A DNA stretch of 13,906 nt. It comes from an uncultured bacterium (GTDB taxonomy: Bacteria > Gemmatimonadota > Gemmatimonadetes > Longimicrobiales > RSA9). Below, piece by piece: positions 4,656 to 12,261 of the stretch; the stretch's first letter is position 1, and the number at the start of each line of letters is the position of its first letter. Under the pieces are notes generated by a model. It saw only the letters and a program-made list of their open reading frames with translations, ran no database searches and was not told the origin of the DNA. The position numbers were made by a program, and so were the translations under genes. The DNA is taken from contig CALBZE010000041.1 of the NCBI GenBank assembly GCA_937889645.1, forward strand, positions 1-13,906. The letters are read 5' to 3'.

Positions 4656-7600
4656 CTAACCACTCCTTCGCCTCGTCGAGCACCTCGTAAACCGTCGGGA
4701 TCACAAGCAGCGTGAGCAGCGTCGATGTGACCACCCCACCAATCACCGCCCTCCCCAGCGGCGCCCGGAAATCCCCGCCCTCCCCCCACCCGATCGCCAC
4801 CGGCGTCATCCCCGCGATCAGCGCCACGCTGGTCATGATGATCGGGCGCAGACGGATCCGCCCCGCCTCGATCAGCGCCGTCCGCCGGTCCAGGCCCTGC
4901 CGCTCACGCCCCCACTTCGCGAAGTCGATGAGCAGGATCGCGTTCTTGGCGACGATCCCGGCCAGCAGGATGATCCCGATCATGCTCATGATGTTGAGCG
5001 TGTCGCCGGTGAGGAGGAGCGCGAGGACGACGCCGATCATGGAGAGCGGCAGGGAGAGCAGGATCGCGATCGGGTCGACGAAGCTGCCGAACTGGACGAC
5101 GAGGATCAGGTACATGAGCAGGACCGCGAACCCGAGCGCGAGCGCTATGTTGCCGAAGACCTCGCGCTGGTCCTCGACCTCGCCACCCTGGGTGATGCGA
5201 TAGCCCTGCGGGAGCGGGACGGCGCGGATCGCCCGGTCGACCTCCCGCGAGACCTCGCCCAGCGACCGCCCCTGCACGTTCGCGCCGATGACGACGACGT
5301 TGTCGCCGTCCAGGTGGTCGATGCGGGCGGGCCCGAGCCCCTCGCGCACCTCGGCGACCTGCTCGAGCGTGATGACGCGGGGGAGGCCGGGCGGCGCGGG
5401 AAGGACGAGCGGCATGGTGCGGATGTCGTCGGCGCGCTCGCGGAAGGCGGGCGCGAAGCGGATGCGGACGTCGCGCGTCTCGCCCGACGGATCGACCCAG
5501 TCGCCGACGTCGATCCCGGCGAACGCGGGGCGGAGCGCGGCGGCGATCTGGCCGACCGTGACGCCGAGGTCGCCGGCCAGCCCGCGGTCGATGATGATCC
5601 CGAGGTCAGGGCGTCGCCCGCGGGTCGAGAGCCCGACGTCGACGGCGCCGGGGACGTCGCGCACGACGTCGGCGATCCGCTCGGCGAGGGCGGTGAGGGT
5701 GGCGGCGTCGGGTCCGCGGAGCTGGAGCTGGATCTGCTTCTGGTTGCCGCCGAACCCGCCTGAGAAGACGAACGCGGTCACGCCGGCGACGCGGGCCAGC
5801 TCCTCCCGCAGCACGACGCCGAGCTGGTCCTGGGAGAGCCGTCGCTCGCGGCGCGGGACGAGCCGCACGTAGATGCGTCCCTCGTCGACCGCGCCGCCGC
5901 CCGCGCCGAACGCGCCTGCCTCGCCCCCCACCGTCGTGTACGTGTAGGCGACTTCGGGCCTGGCGCGGATCCGGCGCTCGAGTTCGATCGCCTTGAGGCG
6001 CGTGTACTCGAGGGACGAGCCCGGCGGCGTCTCGAAGGTGATCTCGATCTCGCTCCGGTCGCTGATCGGGACGAACCCGAAGCCGCCGAAGATCGCCTGG
6101 AGCGCGAACGCGCCGATCAGCGAGCCGATGGCGATCGCGATGACCGCGAGCCGATGGTCGAGCGCCCAGGCGATGACGCCGCGGTAGCGGTCCGCCTGGC
6201 GGTCGAACCAACGGTTGAAGCGGGTGAGCGCGCGCGTTACGACGCCGCCCGGCGCCCCCGGCCCGTCCTCGCCCCCCGACGCTCTCGGCGCCCCCGTCGC
6301 CTGCGCGGCCTTGCTCCGCCCCTTCTCCACCTGCGGGTCCGCCCAGTACGCCGACAGCATCGGGTCCAGCGAGAACGCCACGAACAGCGACACCAGCACG
6401 GCGCACGCGATCGTGAGTGCGAACGGCTTGAACCACTGGCCGGCGATCCCGCCCATGAACGCCACCGGCACGAACACGGCGACGATCGAGAACGTCGTCG
6501 CGGCGACGGCGAGGCCGATCTCGTCCGTCCCCTCGAGCGCGGCGGTGTGGTGGTCCTTCCCCATCTCCATGTGCCGCACGATGTTCTCGCGCACCACGAT
6601 CGCGTCGTCGATCAGGATCCCGATGGCGAGCGAGAGGCCGAGGAGCGACATCGTGTTGAGCGTGAAGCCGAACGCCCAGACGGCGACGAACGCGGAGAGC
6701 ACGCTGATCGGGAGCGCGAGTCCGGTGATGACCGTGCTGCGCCAGGAGTTGAGGAAGACGAAGACGACGAGGACGGTGAGGATCGCGCCCTCGATCAACG
6801 CCCTCTGGACGTCGGCGACGGACTCGCGCACGCGGTCGCCGGCGTTCTGCACGATGTCGAGCCGGACGTCGGGCGGGAGCGTGCGCGCGATCGCGTCGAC
6901 GCGCTCGAGGATCCGGTCGGCGACGGTCGTCGTGCTCGCACCCTTCGCCTTGATCACCTCGATCCCGACGGCGGGCCGGCCGTCGAAGAAGGCGAGCGAG
7001 CGGGGCTCCTCGGCGCCGTCGACGACGTCGGCGAGCTGGCCGAGGCGGATCGTACCGCCGTTGCGCCGGGCGACGGCGATGCGCAGGAAGTCCTCGGGTC
7101 GCTTGATGCGGCCTTCGAGGCGGATCGCGCGCTCGCGCAGGGCGCCGGTTATGCGGCCGACGGGCGCGGCCAGGCTCTGGAGCTGGACGGCCTGCACGAC
7201 CTCGTCGATCCCGACGCGCGCCTCGGCCAGTGCGTCGGGGCGGACGAGGATCGTGAGCTCGCGCTCCGCGCCGCCGACGAGGTTGACCTGTGCGACGCCC
7301 TGCACGCCACGCAGCTCGCTCGTGATCCCGGGGTCGGCGAGGCGCGTCAGCTCGGCCTGGGTGCGTGTCTCGGATGAGAGGGTCAACGAGACGATCGGCA
7401 GGTCGGCGGGGTCGAAGCGGCGGATGATCGGCTCCTCGATCTCCTGCGGCAGCTCGCCGCGGATCGCCGACAGCTCGTCGCGCACGTCCTGTGCGGCCTG
7501 CTCGACACCCTTCTCGAAGACGAACGTCGCCGTGATGACGGCGAAGCCATCCGTCGCGCTGGACTCGACCTCGTCGACGCCGTCGATCCCGCGGATCGCC

Positions 7601-7806
7601 TCCTCGACCGGCTCGACGACCTCGCGCTCGACGACGGTCGGGTCGGCGCCGGGGTACGGGATCGTGACGACGACGATCGGCGCCTGCACGTCCGGGAACT
7701 CGTCGGTCTCGAGCTGGAGCAGCGCGTAGACCCCGAACGCGACGAGCGCGATCATGGAGACGATCGTGACGATCGGCTTGTGGATCGCGAAGTCGGAGAT
7801 GAACAC
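4579..7806 (-). CDS. RND efflux transporter permease subunit (AcrB/MexB-like)
   Basis: The inner-membrane, proton-driven pump of a tripartite efflux system, 1075 residues, within the usual size for the family. Order seen: the first membrane helix (about 10-30), the porter domain with the TDEFPDVQAPIV signature (34-45), a helix block at 340-480, a second helix and porter domain from about 550, and the final helix block at 883-1040. The proton-relay residues are present: Asp400-Asp401 (GILIDDAIVV) and Lys954 (VAKNAIL). The cytoplasmic loop at 490-525 is long and Gly/Pro-rich. The start is GTG 7806 with GAGGGAGG four bases upstream; the adaptor gene stops 19 bases earlier. The last 25 residues after KEWL (1047-1050) look unconserved and include an arm of a 23-bp inverted repeat. 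Drug, metal or lipid specificity cannot be read from the sequence. Confidence 0.97.
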   Translation of the reverse strand: MFISDFAIHKPIVTIVSMIALVAFGVYALLQLETDEFPDVQAPIVVVTIPYPGADPTVVEREVVEPVEEAIRGIDGVDEVESSATDGFAVITATFVFEKGVEQAAQDVRDELSAIRGELPQEIEEPIIRRFDPADLPIVSLTLSSETRTQAELTRLADPGITSELRGVQGVAQVNLVGGAERELTILVRPDALAEARVGIDEVVQAVQLQSLAAPVGRITGALRERAIRLEGRIKRPEDFLRIAVARRNGGTIRLGQLADVVDGAEEPRSLAFFDGRPAVGIEVIKAKGASTTTVADRILERVDAIARTLPPDVRLDIVQNAGDRVRESVADVQRALIEGAILTVLVVFVFLNSWRSTVITGLALPISVLSAFVAVWAFGFTLNTMSLLGLSLAIGILIDDAIVVRENIVRHMEMGKDHHTAALEGTDEIGLAVAATTFSIVAVFVPVAFMGGIAGQWFKPFALTIACAVLVSLFVAFSLDPMLSAYWADPQVEKGRSKAAQATGAPRASGGEDGPGAPGGVVTRALTRFNRWFDRQADRYRGVIAWALDHRLAVIAIAIGSLIGAFALQAIFGGFGFVPISDRSEIEITFETPPGSSLEYTRLKAIELERRIRARPEVAYTYTTVGGEAGAFGAGGGAVDEGRIYVRLVPRRERRLSQDQLGVVLREELARVAGVTAFVFSGGFGGNQKQIQLQLRGPDAATLTALAERIADVVRDVPGAVDVGLSTRGRRPDLGIIIDRGLAGDLGVTVGQIAAALRPAFAGIDVGDWVDPSGETRDVRIRFAPAFRERADDIRTMPLVLPAPPGLPRVITLEQVAEVREGLGPARIDHLDGDNVVVIGANVQGRSLGEVSREVDRAIRAVPLPQGYRITQGGEVEDQREVFGNIALALGFAVLLMYLILVVQFGSFVDPIAILLSLPLSMIGVVLALLLTGDTLNIMSMIGIILLAGIVAKNAILLIDFAKWGRERQGLDRRTALIEAGRIRLRPIIMTSVALIAGMTPVAIGWGEGGDFRAPLGRAVIGGVVTSTLLTLLVIPTVYEVLDEAKEWLADHVSVSRLGANRHAHGAGASGPPV

Positions 7807-7810
7807 GTCG

Positions 7811-7818
7811 CCTCCCTC
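7811..7818 (-). promoter_or_regulatory. Ribosome-binding site supporting the GTG start of the permease
   Basis: GAGGGAGG on the minus strand lies four bases before GTG 7806, in the 19-base gap behind the adaptor stop. It decides for the GTG start; the downstream sequence at once matches the conserved RND N-terminus. Confidence 0.75.
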
Positions 7819-7825
7819 GGCACCG

Positions 7826-9031
7826 TCAGCGCGGCCGCGGTCCGCGCACCACGACGACGGGCGTCCCCTCGGTCACCGCGCGGGCCGTGCCGACGAGGAC
7901 GGTGTCGCCGTCGACGAGCCCGGCGGTGACCTCGACGACGGCGGCGCGCTCGTCGCGCAGGCCGAGCACGACGTCGACGCGAACGGCGCGCCCGTTGCGC
8001 ACGACCAGGACCGACGGCCCGGCGCCGCTCTCGTCGACCGCGTCCTCGGGGATCACGATCCCCTCGCGGACCTCGCTCTCGATCCGTCCGTCGGCGAAGA
8101 GCTGGGCGACGAGGCCGCCGTCGGCGTTCGGGATCGTGACGACGACTTCGATCTGCCGCGTCGCCGAGTCTGCGGCCGGCCCGACGCGGGAGACGGTCCC
8201 GTCGAACGTGAACTCCGGGTAGCCGCGCACGCGGAACCGGACCGGCGCGCCGACGCGGGCGGCGCCGAGCGCGTCGGCGGGGATCTGCGCCTCGAGGCGC
8301 ATGGTCGTCGGGTCGATCACGGTGAATAGGTCCATGCCGGGCTGGACGACGTCGCCCGCGCCGACGTGGCGTTCGGCGATGCGGCCGTCGAAGGGCGCGC
8401 GGATCCGGGTGTCCGCGATCCGCTCCTCGACCTGGGCGAGCGCGCTCCTGGCCTCGGCGAGCCGAGCCTCGGCGTTGGCCAGCTCGAGGCGCGCGGCCTC
8501 GACGTCGCGGAGCGCGACGCCGCCTGCCTCGAAGAGCACCTGCGCCCGCCGCACGTTCGTGCGCGCGAACGCCGCGGCCTGCTCGGCGGTCGCGACGGCG
8601 CGCCGGGCGGAGGCGAGCGCGTCGTGCAGCTCGGGGGCATCGAGGCGCGCGAGGAGCTGCCCGGCGGTGACGACGTCGCCCTTTTCGGCGTACGTCGCCG
8701 CGACCTGCGCGGCCAGCTCCGCGCGCAGCACGGCCTCGAGCCGCGGCCGCAGTGCGCCGGAGACGTAGGGGCCGGTCTCGATCGTGGTGCGCCGGGCGAT
8801 CGCGATGTTCTCGGGCGCGACCTCGACGGGCCCGGGCTCGGGCGGCGGCTCGTCGCCGCGGCAGGCGGGCGCGAGCGTCACGACGAGGGCGAGCGCGATG
8901 CCGGGCGCGCGCGGCGGGCGCGGTGCGTTCTTCCAGGCGAACGGCCGCCGGCCGCTCCGGCCCGGCTTCCGCGGCCGCGCGGGCGGATTGGGTTTACGGG
9001 CGCGCGGGCGGCTTCGCCGGGGGCCCGGCAT
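7826..9031 (-). CDS. RND efflux periplasmic adaptor lipoprotein (membrane fusion protein, HlyD/AcrA-like)
   Basis: The periplasmic adaptor that joins permease and outer-membrane channel, 401 residues. A hydrophobic stretch (about 43-53) leads to a lipobox LAPAC with Cys57, so it should be a lipid-anchored lipoprotein. The N-terminal arm before it (1-42) is oddly long and Arg/Pro-rich. Domains in order: barrel-sandwich halves (about 90-132 and 205-240, with TRIRAPFDGRIAERHV at 208-223), a coiled-coil hairpin between them, a beta-barrel (about 243-312) and a membrane-proximal domain (about 318-396). The start is ATG 9031 with GGAGG six bases upstream; it overlaps a TGA as TGATG. As printed, the frame is also open upstream into the channel gene. 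The lipobox and ribosome-binding site argue for a separate protein. The permease follows after 19 bases. Confidence 0.93.
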   Translation of the reverse strand: MPGPRRSRPRARKPNPPARPRKPGRSGRRPFAWKNAPRPPRAPGIALALVVTLAPACRGDEPPPEPGPVEVAPENIAIARRTTIETGPYVSGALRPRLEAVLRAELAAQVAATYAEKGDVVTAGQLLARLDAPELHDALASARRAVATAEQAAAFARTNVRRAQVLFEAGGVALRDVEAARLELANAEARLAEARSALAQVEERIADTRIRAPFDGRIAERHVGAGDVVQPGMDLFTVIDPTTMRLEAQIPADALGAARVGAPVRFRVRGYPEFTFDGTVSRVGPAADSATRQIEVVVTIPNADGGLVAQLFADGRIESEVREGIVIPEDAVDESGAGPSVLVVRNGRAVRVDVVLGLRDERAAVVEVTAGLVDGDTVLVGTARAVTEGTPVVVVRGPRPR

Positions 9032-9042
9032 CAGGAGCCTCC
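9029..9042 (-). promoter_or_regulatory. Ribosome-binding site and TGATG coupling site between channel and adaptor
   Basis: On the minus strand GGAGG (9042-9038) is followed by CTCC and then TGATG: TGA at 9033-9031 and ATG at 9031-9029 share one base. This is the classic layout of translationally coupled genes. The TGA lies in the frame the channel gene would reach if the C-run at 9084-9110 were one base shorter or two longer. Confidence 0.75.
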
Positions 9043-10990
9043 GCCGCGTGGGGGCGCGGGGGCGGAGTCGGGGGTGGTGGGGCGGGGGGGGGGGGGGGGG
9101 GGGGGGGGGGCGCGGCGGGGTGGCGGGGCGTGGGGAGCCGGCGGCGCCGTTACGACCCACGGCGCCGGTGGGGCCCGCCGCGCCATTTCCGCCCTCGGTG
9201 CCGGTGGAACCCGCCGCGCCGTTCGGGCCCGCGGTTCCGGTCGGCGCTCCGGTCCCGGCGCCCGGCGTGGTCCCGGTCACCCCAGTGCCCCCCGTGCCCG
9301 GAACCGCCCCGGTGCCCGCCGGGCCAACGATCCCGCCCATGCGCGGCAGGCCGCGCGTCCCCGTCGCCCGCGAGACCGCCCCGCCCGCCCGTGTCCCCGC
9401 CGGCAGCGCAGTCCCCGACGGCGACGCCTGGAACGCCGTCGCGACGCGCTCGCCCAGCGGCAACGGCAGATCCGGCAGGAGGATCAGCCGCGTCTGGGCG
9501 ACCTGGAGGTCCCGGGCGGCTATGGCGCGGTTGACCAGCGCCTCTTCCAGCAGCAGGCGCGTGTCGGTCAGCTCGAGGAGCGATGCGACGCCTTCCTGGT
9601 AGCGCAGCTCCGCGATCGCGTAGGCGCGCCGGGCCTCCTCGATCGTGCTACCGGTCGCGTCGAACGCGGCGCGGGCGGCCTCCAGGAGCTCGATCGCGGC
9701 GCGGGCGTCCTCGGCGGCGAGGTCGAGGAGTTCGTCGTAACGGGCGGCGGCCTCCCGGAGGTCGGCGCGGGCGATGAGCTCGTCGGCGCGGATCCGGCCG
9801 CCGGTGAAGATCGGGATCTCGGCGCCGATCGTGAGTGATGCGGTCGTGATGAAGTCGGCGGGGCGCGGGACGATCTCGCTCGGGAAGGCGACCTGCCCGA
9901 ACTGGCCGGTCAGCGTGATCTGCGGCCTGCGCTGGGCGCGGGCGATCTCGAGCAGCCCTTCCTGCACGCGCACCGCCTCAGCGGCCTGGCGGACCGTCGA
10001 GCGGAGCCGGGCGACGGTGTCGGGGCCGGCGGGGTCGGGCGCGCGCTTCGCGACCGCGGGCGGGACCTCGTCGCCCAGCTCGGTCGTGAGCGCGATCGGC
10101 TGCGCGAGCGGGATCCCGACGAGCGTGCGGAGCCGGGCGAAGGCGACGTCGCGCTCGGCGCGGCGTCGCGCGATCTCCGCGCGCTGATTGTCCCGCGCGA
10201 CGCGGGCGCGGAGCGCGTCGAACTCCGCCTGGTCGCCGGCCTCGACGGCGACGAGGGTGACGGCGAGCGTCCGCTCGGCCTGCGCCAGCGTCTGCTCGGC
10301 GATGTCGAGGAGGCGCGCGGCGAGGAGCGCGTCGAAGTAGGCCTGCGTGACGTCGAAGACGAGCTGGGCGCGCTGGGCGCGGAGCTCGACCTCCGCCGCG
10401 CGCAGCCCGGCCTCGGCGATCTGCGTCTGCGCGACTCGCCGGCCGCCGGTGTAGATCGGCAGCGAAACGAAGAGCGATGCGTCGTAGCGGTTCGGGCTGC
10501 CGAAAGGGCCGAACCCGTCGCCGAAGAGGGAGCTCAGGTCCGGCGGGAAGCCCGGCCCGCCCGGCCGCGCGAACGCGTCCGCCAGGCACTCGACGACGCG
10601 CTCGAGCGTGTCGACGCGGGCGGCCAGCGGGAGCGTCGTGTCGGCGACGAAGATCCCGCACGCCCCGCCCGGCGGCTCCCCACCGCCCGCGTCCGGCGGC
10701 GCGCCGCCGTTCCCACCCAGCCCGCTGAACTCGTCAGCGAAGGTTCGCGTGTACGCGATCGACGCCGTGATCTGCGGAAAGTACGCGCTCCGCGCCCGAA
10801 GCTCCTCGCCACGTGCGCGCAGCAGACCCGCCTCGGCGATGACGAGCGGCTCGCTCGTCGCCTCGGCCCGGGCCAGCGCCTCCTCGAGCGACAGCTCGAT
10901 CGCCTGCCGCGCATGCGCCCGGGGCGCGAGGATCGTGATCAGCGCCAACATCAGCGCGGGCGTGATCCCGGTCGGTACGGCCGTCGTCAT
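9031..10990 (-). CDS. Outer-membrane efflux channel, TolC family, with collagen-like tail
   Basis: The outer-membrane exit duct of the pump. From ATG 10990 an export signal runs to about 27 (ending RAHA). Two homologous outer-membrane-efflux repeats follow (about 31-305 and 325-505), each with a long helical hairpin and a strand ending in P-I-Y/F-TGGR (SLPIYTGGRR at 176-185, EIPIFTGGRI at 391-400), the mark of TolC proteins. An insertion at about 87-168 carries two cysteines (111 and 135). After about 512 comes a low-complexity tail with twelve Gly-X-Y triplets (585-620) and a proline run encoded by C27. The 1960-bp span is not a multiple of three because I assume an indel in that run; with one C fewer the protein ends PAPPRGGGS at TGA 9033-9031. 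The frame stays open upstream to 11125 but lacks a signal or ribosome-binding site. At 10990 only a weak GGTGG precedes ATG, so the start is uncertain. Confidence 0.88.
9084..9110. repeat. 27-base G homopolymer (C27 in the coding strand)
   Basis: An uninterrupted run of 27 G on the plus strand, flanked by more G-rich sequence. It encodes proline in the tail of the channel gene. Such runs are prone to replication slippage and to miscounting by sequencing. Its length decides whether the channel gene stops before the adaptor or fuses with it. Confidence 0.95.
9131..9238 (-). repeat. Collagen-like Gly-X-Y repeat with 36-bp sub-repeat
   Basis: Channel residues 585-620 are twelve unbroken Gly-X-Y triplets. 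Within them a 12-residue unit of the form G-x-N-G-A-A-G-x-T-G-x-x occurs at 588-599 and 600-611 and partly at 612-620, which is a 36-bp tandem repeat at DNA level. The preceding region (about 552-584) is also Gly/Thr-rich but out of strict triplet register. Confidence 0.85.
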
Positions 10991-11209
10991 CGTTGCCACC
11001 GCGGTAGAACCCGGGGTCGGCGTGCGTGCAAGAACGCGGCCGGGCGGGGTCGGAACCGGACCCGGGGTCGCCGTGGTAATAGCGCGGCCGGCGGCCGCGT
11101 TCGCGCGCGACGGCCGCGGTCGCACTCACGCGCGCCGGCCGGCAACCGCATTCACGCGCGCCGGCCGCCGGCCCGACCTCCGGCGGCCGTTCCGGACGAC
11201 GACAGCAAC
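10991..11209. promoter_or_regulatory. Divergent promoter region between efflux operon and ATP-grasp gene
   Basis: Promoters for both the efflux operon (leftward) and the ATP-grasp gene (rightward) should lie in these 219 bases. Visible features: a 16-bp direct repeat ACCCGGGGTCG(G/C)CGTG at 11009 and 11060 (51 apart); the only AT-rich island, GGTAATAG at 11075-11082 (minus-strand reading TATTAC resembles a -10 hexamer, with no good -35); and 26-bp-period repeats at 11096-11172. No regulator gene adjoins, so the sites cannot be tied to a known repressor. Confidence 0.5.
11096..11172. repeat. 26-bp-period direct repeats in the divergent promoter region
   Basis: CGCA(C/T)TCACGCGCGCC at 11121 and 11147 starts a 21-bp block repeated with one mismatch. 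A more degenerate third copy precedes it at about 11096. The copies sit 38-110 bases upstream of the ATP-grasp start and have the spacing of a multi-site operator, although low-complexity GC drift is possible. Confidence 0.6.
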
Positions 11210-12109
11210 ATGGACGGATACACGAAGCCGGGCGCGCCCCGCATCGCGCTCGCGACCTACTCGCTCGCACCCGAACTCGACGGCGACGACCGCCTGCTCC
11301 TGGACCCGCTCGCGCGGCGCGGGATCCGCGCCGAGCCCGTCGTGTGGGACGCGCCCGACGTCGACTGGACGGCCTACGATGCAGTGATCCTCCGCTCCTG
11401 CTGGGACTATCACCTGCGCAGGGACGAGTTCCTCGGGTGGGTCGCACGGCTGGAGGCGACGGGCACGCTGCTCCGGAACCCGCCCGCCGTCGTCCGCTGG
11501 AATTCGGACAAGTCGTACCTCCGCGCGCTCGAGGCCGCCGGCGTGCCGGTCGTCCCGACGCGCTGGGGCGAGCCCGGCGAGACCGCCGCGCTCGCCGAGT
11601 TGCTGGAGCAGGCGGGGTGGGATGAGGCGGTGGTCAAGCCGGTGGTCTCGGCCAACGCCCACGAGACGTGGCGGACGTCGCGCGCCCGCGCCGCCGACGA
11701 CGAGCCCCGCTTCCGCGCGATCGCGTCGCGGGAGCGCGTCATGATCCAGCCGTTCCTCCCCGAGATCGTCGTCGATGGCGAGTGGTCGCTCGTGTTCTTC
11801 GGCGGGGAGTTCAGCCACGCGGTCGTGAAGCGCCCGGGCGCGGGCGATTTCCGCGTGCAGACCGACCACGGCGGGAGCGCCGTCGCCGCCCGGCCAGACG
11901 ACGCGATCCTCGCCGTCGCCCGCGCCGCGCTCCGTTGCATCCCCGGCGACTGGCTCTACGCCCGCGTCGACGGGTGCGTCGTGGACGGCACGTTCCGCGT
12001 CATGGAGCTCGAGGCGCTCGAGCCGTCGCTGTTCCTGGCCTGGGCGCCGGAAGCGGCGGAGCGGTTCGCACGGACCATAGAAGCGACGCTGGCGGTGGGG
12101 ACGACCTGA
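11210..12109 (+). CDS. ATP-grasp ligase, DcsG-like
   Basis: A predicted cytoplasmic ATP-dependent carboxylate-amine/thiol ligase of 299 residues. Motifs of the group that includes the cycloserine-biosynthesis protein DcsG are visible: AVILRSCWDYHLRRDEF (58-74), LRNPPAVVRWNSDKSYL (88-104), the ATP-lysine motif VVKPVVSANA (141-150), QPFLPEI (180-186), VDGEWSLVFFGGEFSHAVVK (188-207), the glycine loop DHGGSA (219-224) and the metal-binding end YARVDG (250-255) plus MELEALEPSLFL (265-276). All core parts are present. Most family members have no known substrate, so a cycloserine link should not be assumed. The start is ATG 11210, where homology begins; no clear Shine-Dalgarno precedes it. The gene stands alone, divergent from the efflux operon. 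Confidence 0.93.
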   Translation: MDGYTKPGAPRIALATYSLAPELDGDDRLLLDPLARRGIRAEPVVWDAPDVDWTAYDAVILRSCWDYHLRRDEFLGWVARLEATGTLLRNPPAVVRWNSDKSYLRALEAAGVPVVPTRWGEPGETAALAELLEQAGWDEAVVKPVVSANAHETWRTSRARAADDEPRFRAIASRERVMIQPFLPEIVVDGEWSLVFFGGEFSHAVVKRPGAGDFRVQTDHGGSAVAARPDDAILAVARAALRCIPGDWLYARVDGCVVDGTFRVMELEALEPSLFLAWAPEAAERFARTIEATLAVGTT

Positions 12110-12116
12110 AAACGCG

Positions 12117-12153
12117 GAGGCGACGTCGCACGAATACCGATCGACGTCGCCTC
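12117..12153. terminator. 12-bp perfect inverted repeat after the ATP-grasp gene
   Basis: GAGGCGACGTCG (12117-12128) pairs perfectly with CGACGTCGCCTC (12142-12153) around a 13-base loop, starting eight bases after the ATP-grasp stop. No T-run follows on the plus strand or, reading the other way, on the minus strand. It may be a U-less terminator or mRNA 3'-end stabiliser, possibly serving both convergent genes. The palindrome GCACGCGTGC follows at 12158-12167, and the rest of the spacer to 12261 is plain GC-rich sequence. Confidence 0.5.
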
Positions 12154-12261
12154 ATCGGCACGCGTGCGCCGCTCGTGCGCTCGCCGGCACCGGGCGCCCG
12201 CGGGTCGGTCGCGCGCTCGCCGGCGCCCGCCTCCAGGCACCGGCCGCTGCGCACCTTCCCC

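Noticed and set aside
6154..7729. Long forward open frames opposite the RND permease
   Set aside because: They are antisense to a strongly conserved permease, have biased composition (Arg/Asp/Glu or Ser/Thr/Arg) and contain no recognisable motif.
7826..11125. A single 1099-residue channel-adaptor fusion protein
   Set aside because: The join crosses a 27-base homopolymer. The adaptor has its own ribosome-binding site, ATG and lipobox, and a one-base change gives a TGATG overlap. The first 45 codons upstream of 10990 are Arg/Pro-rich and lie in the repeat-filled divergent spacer.
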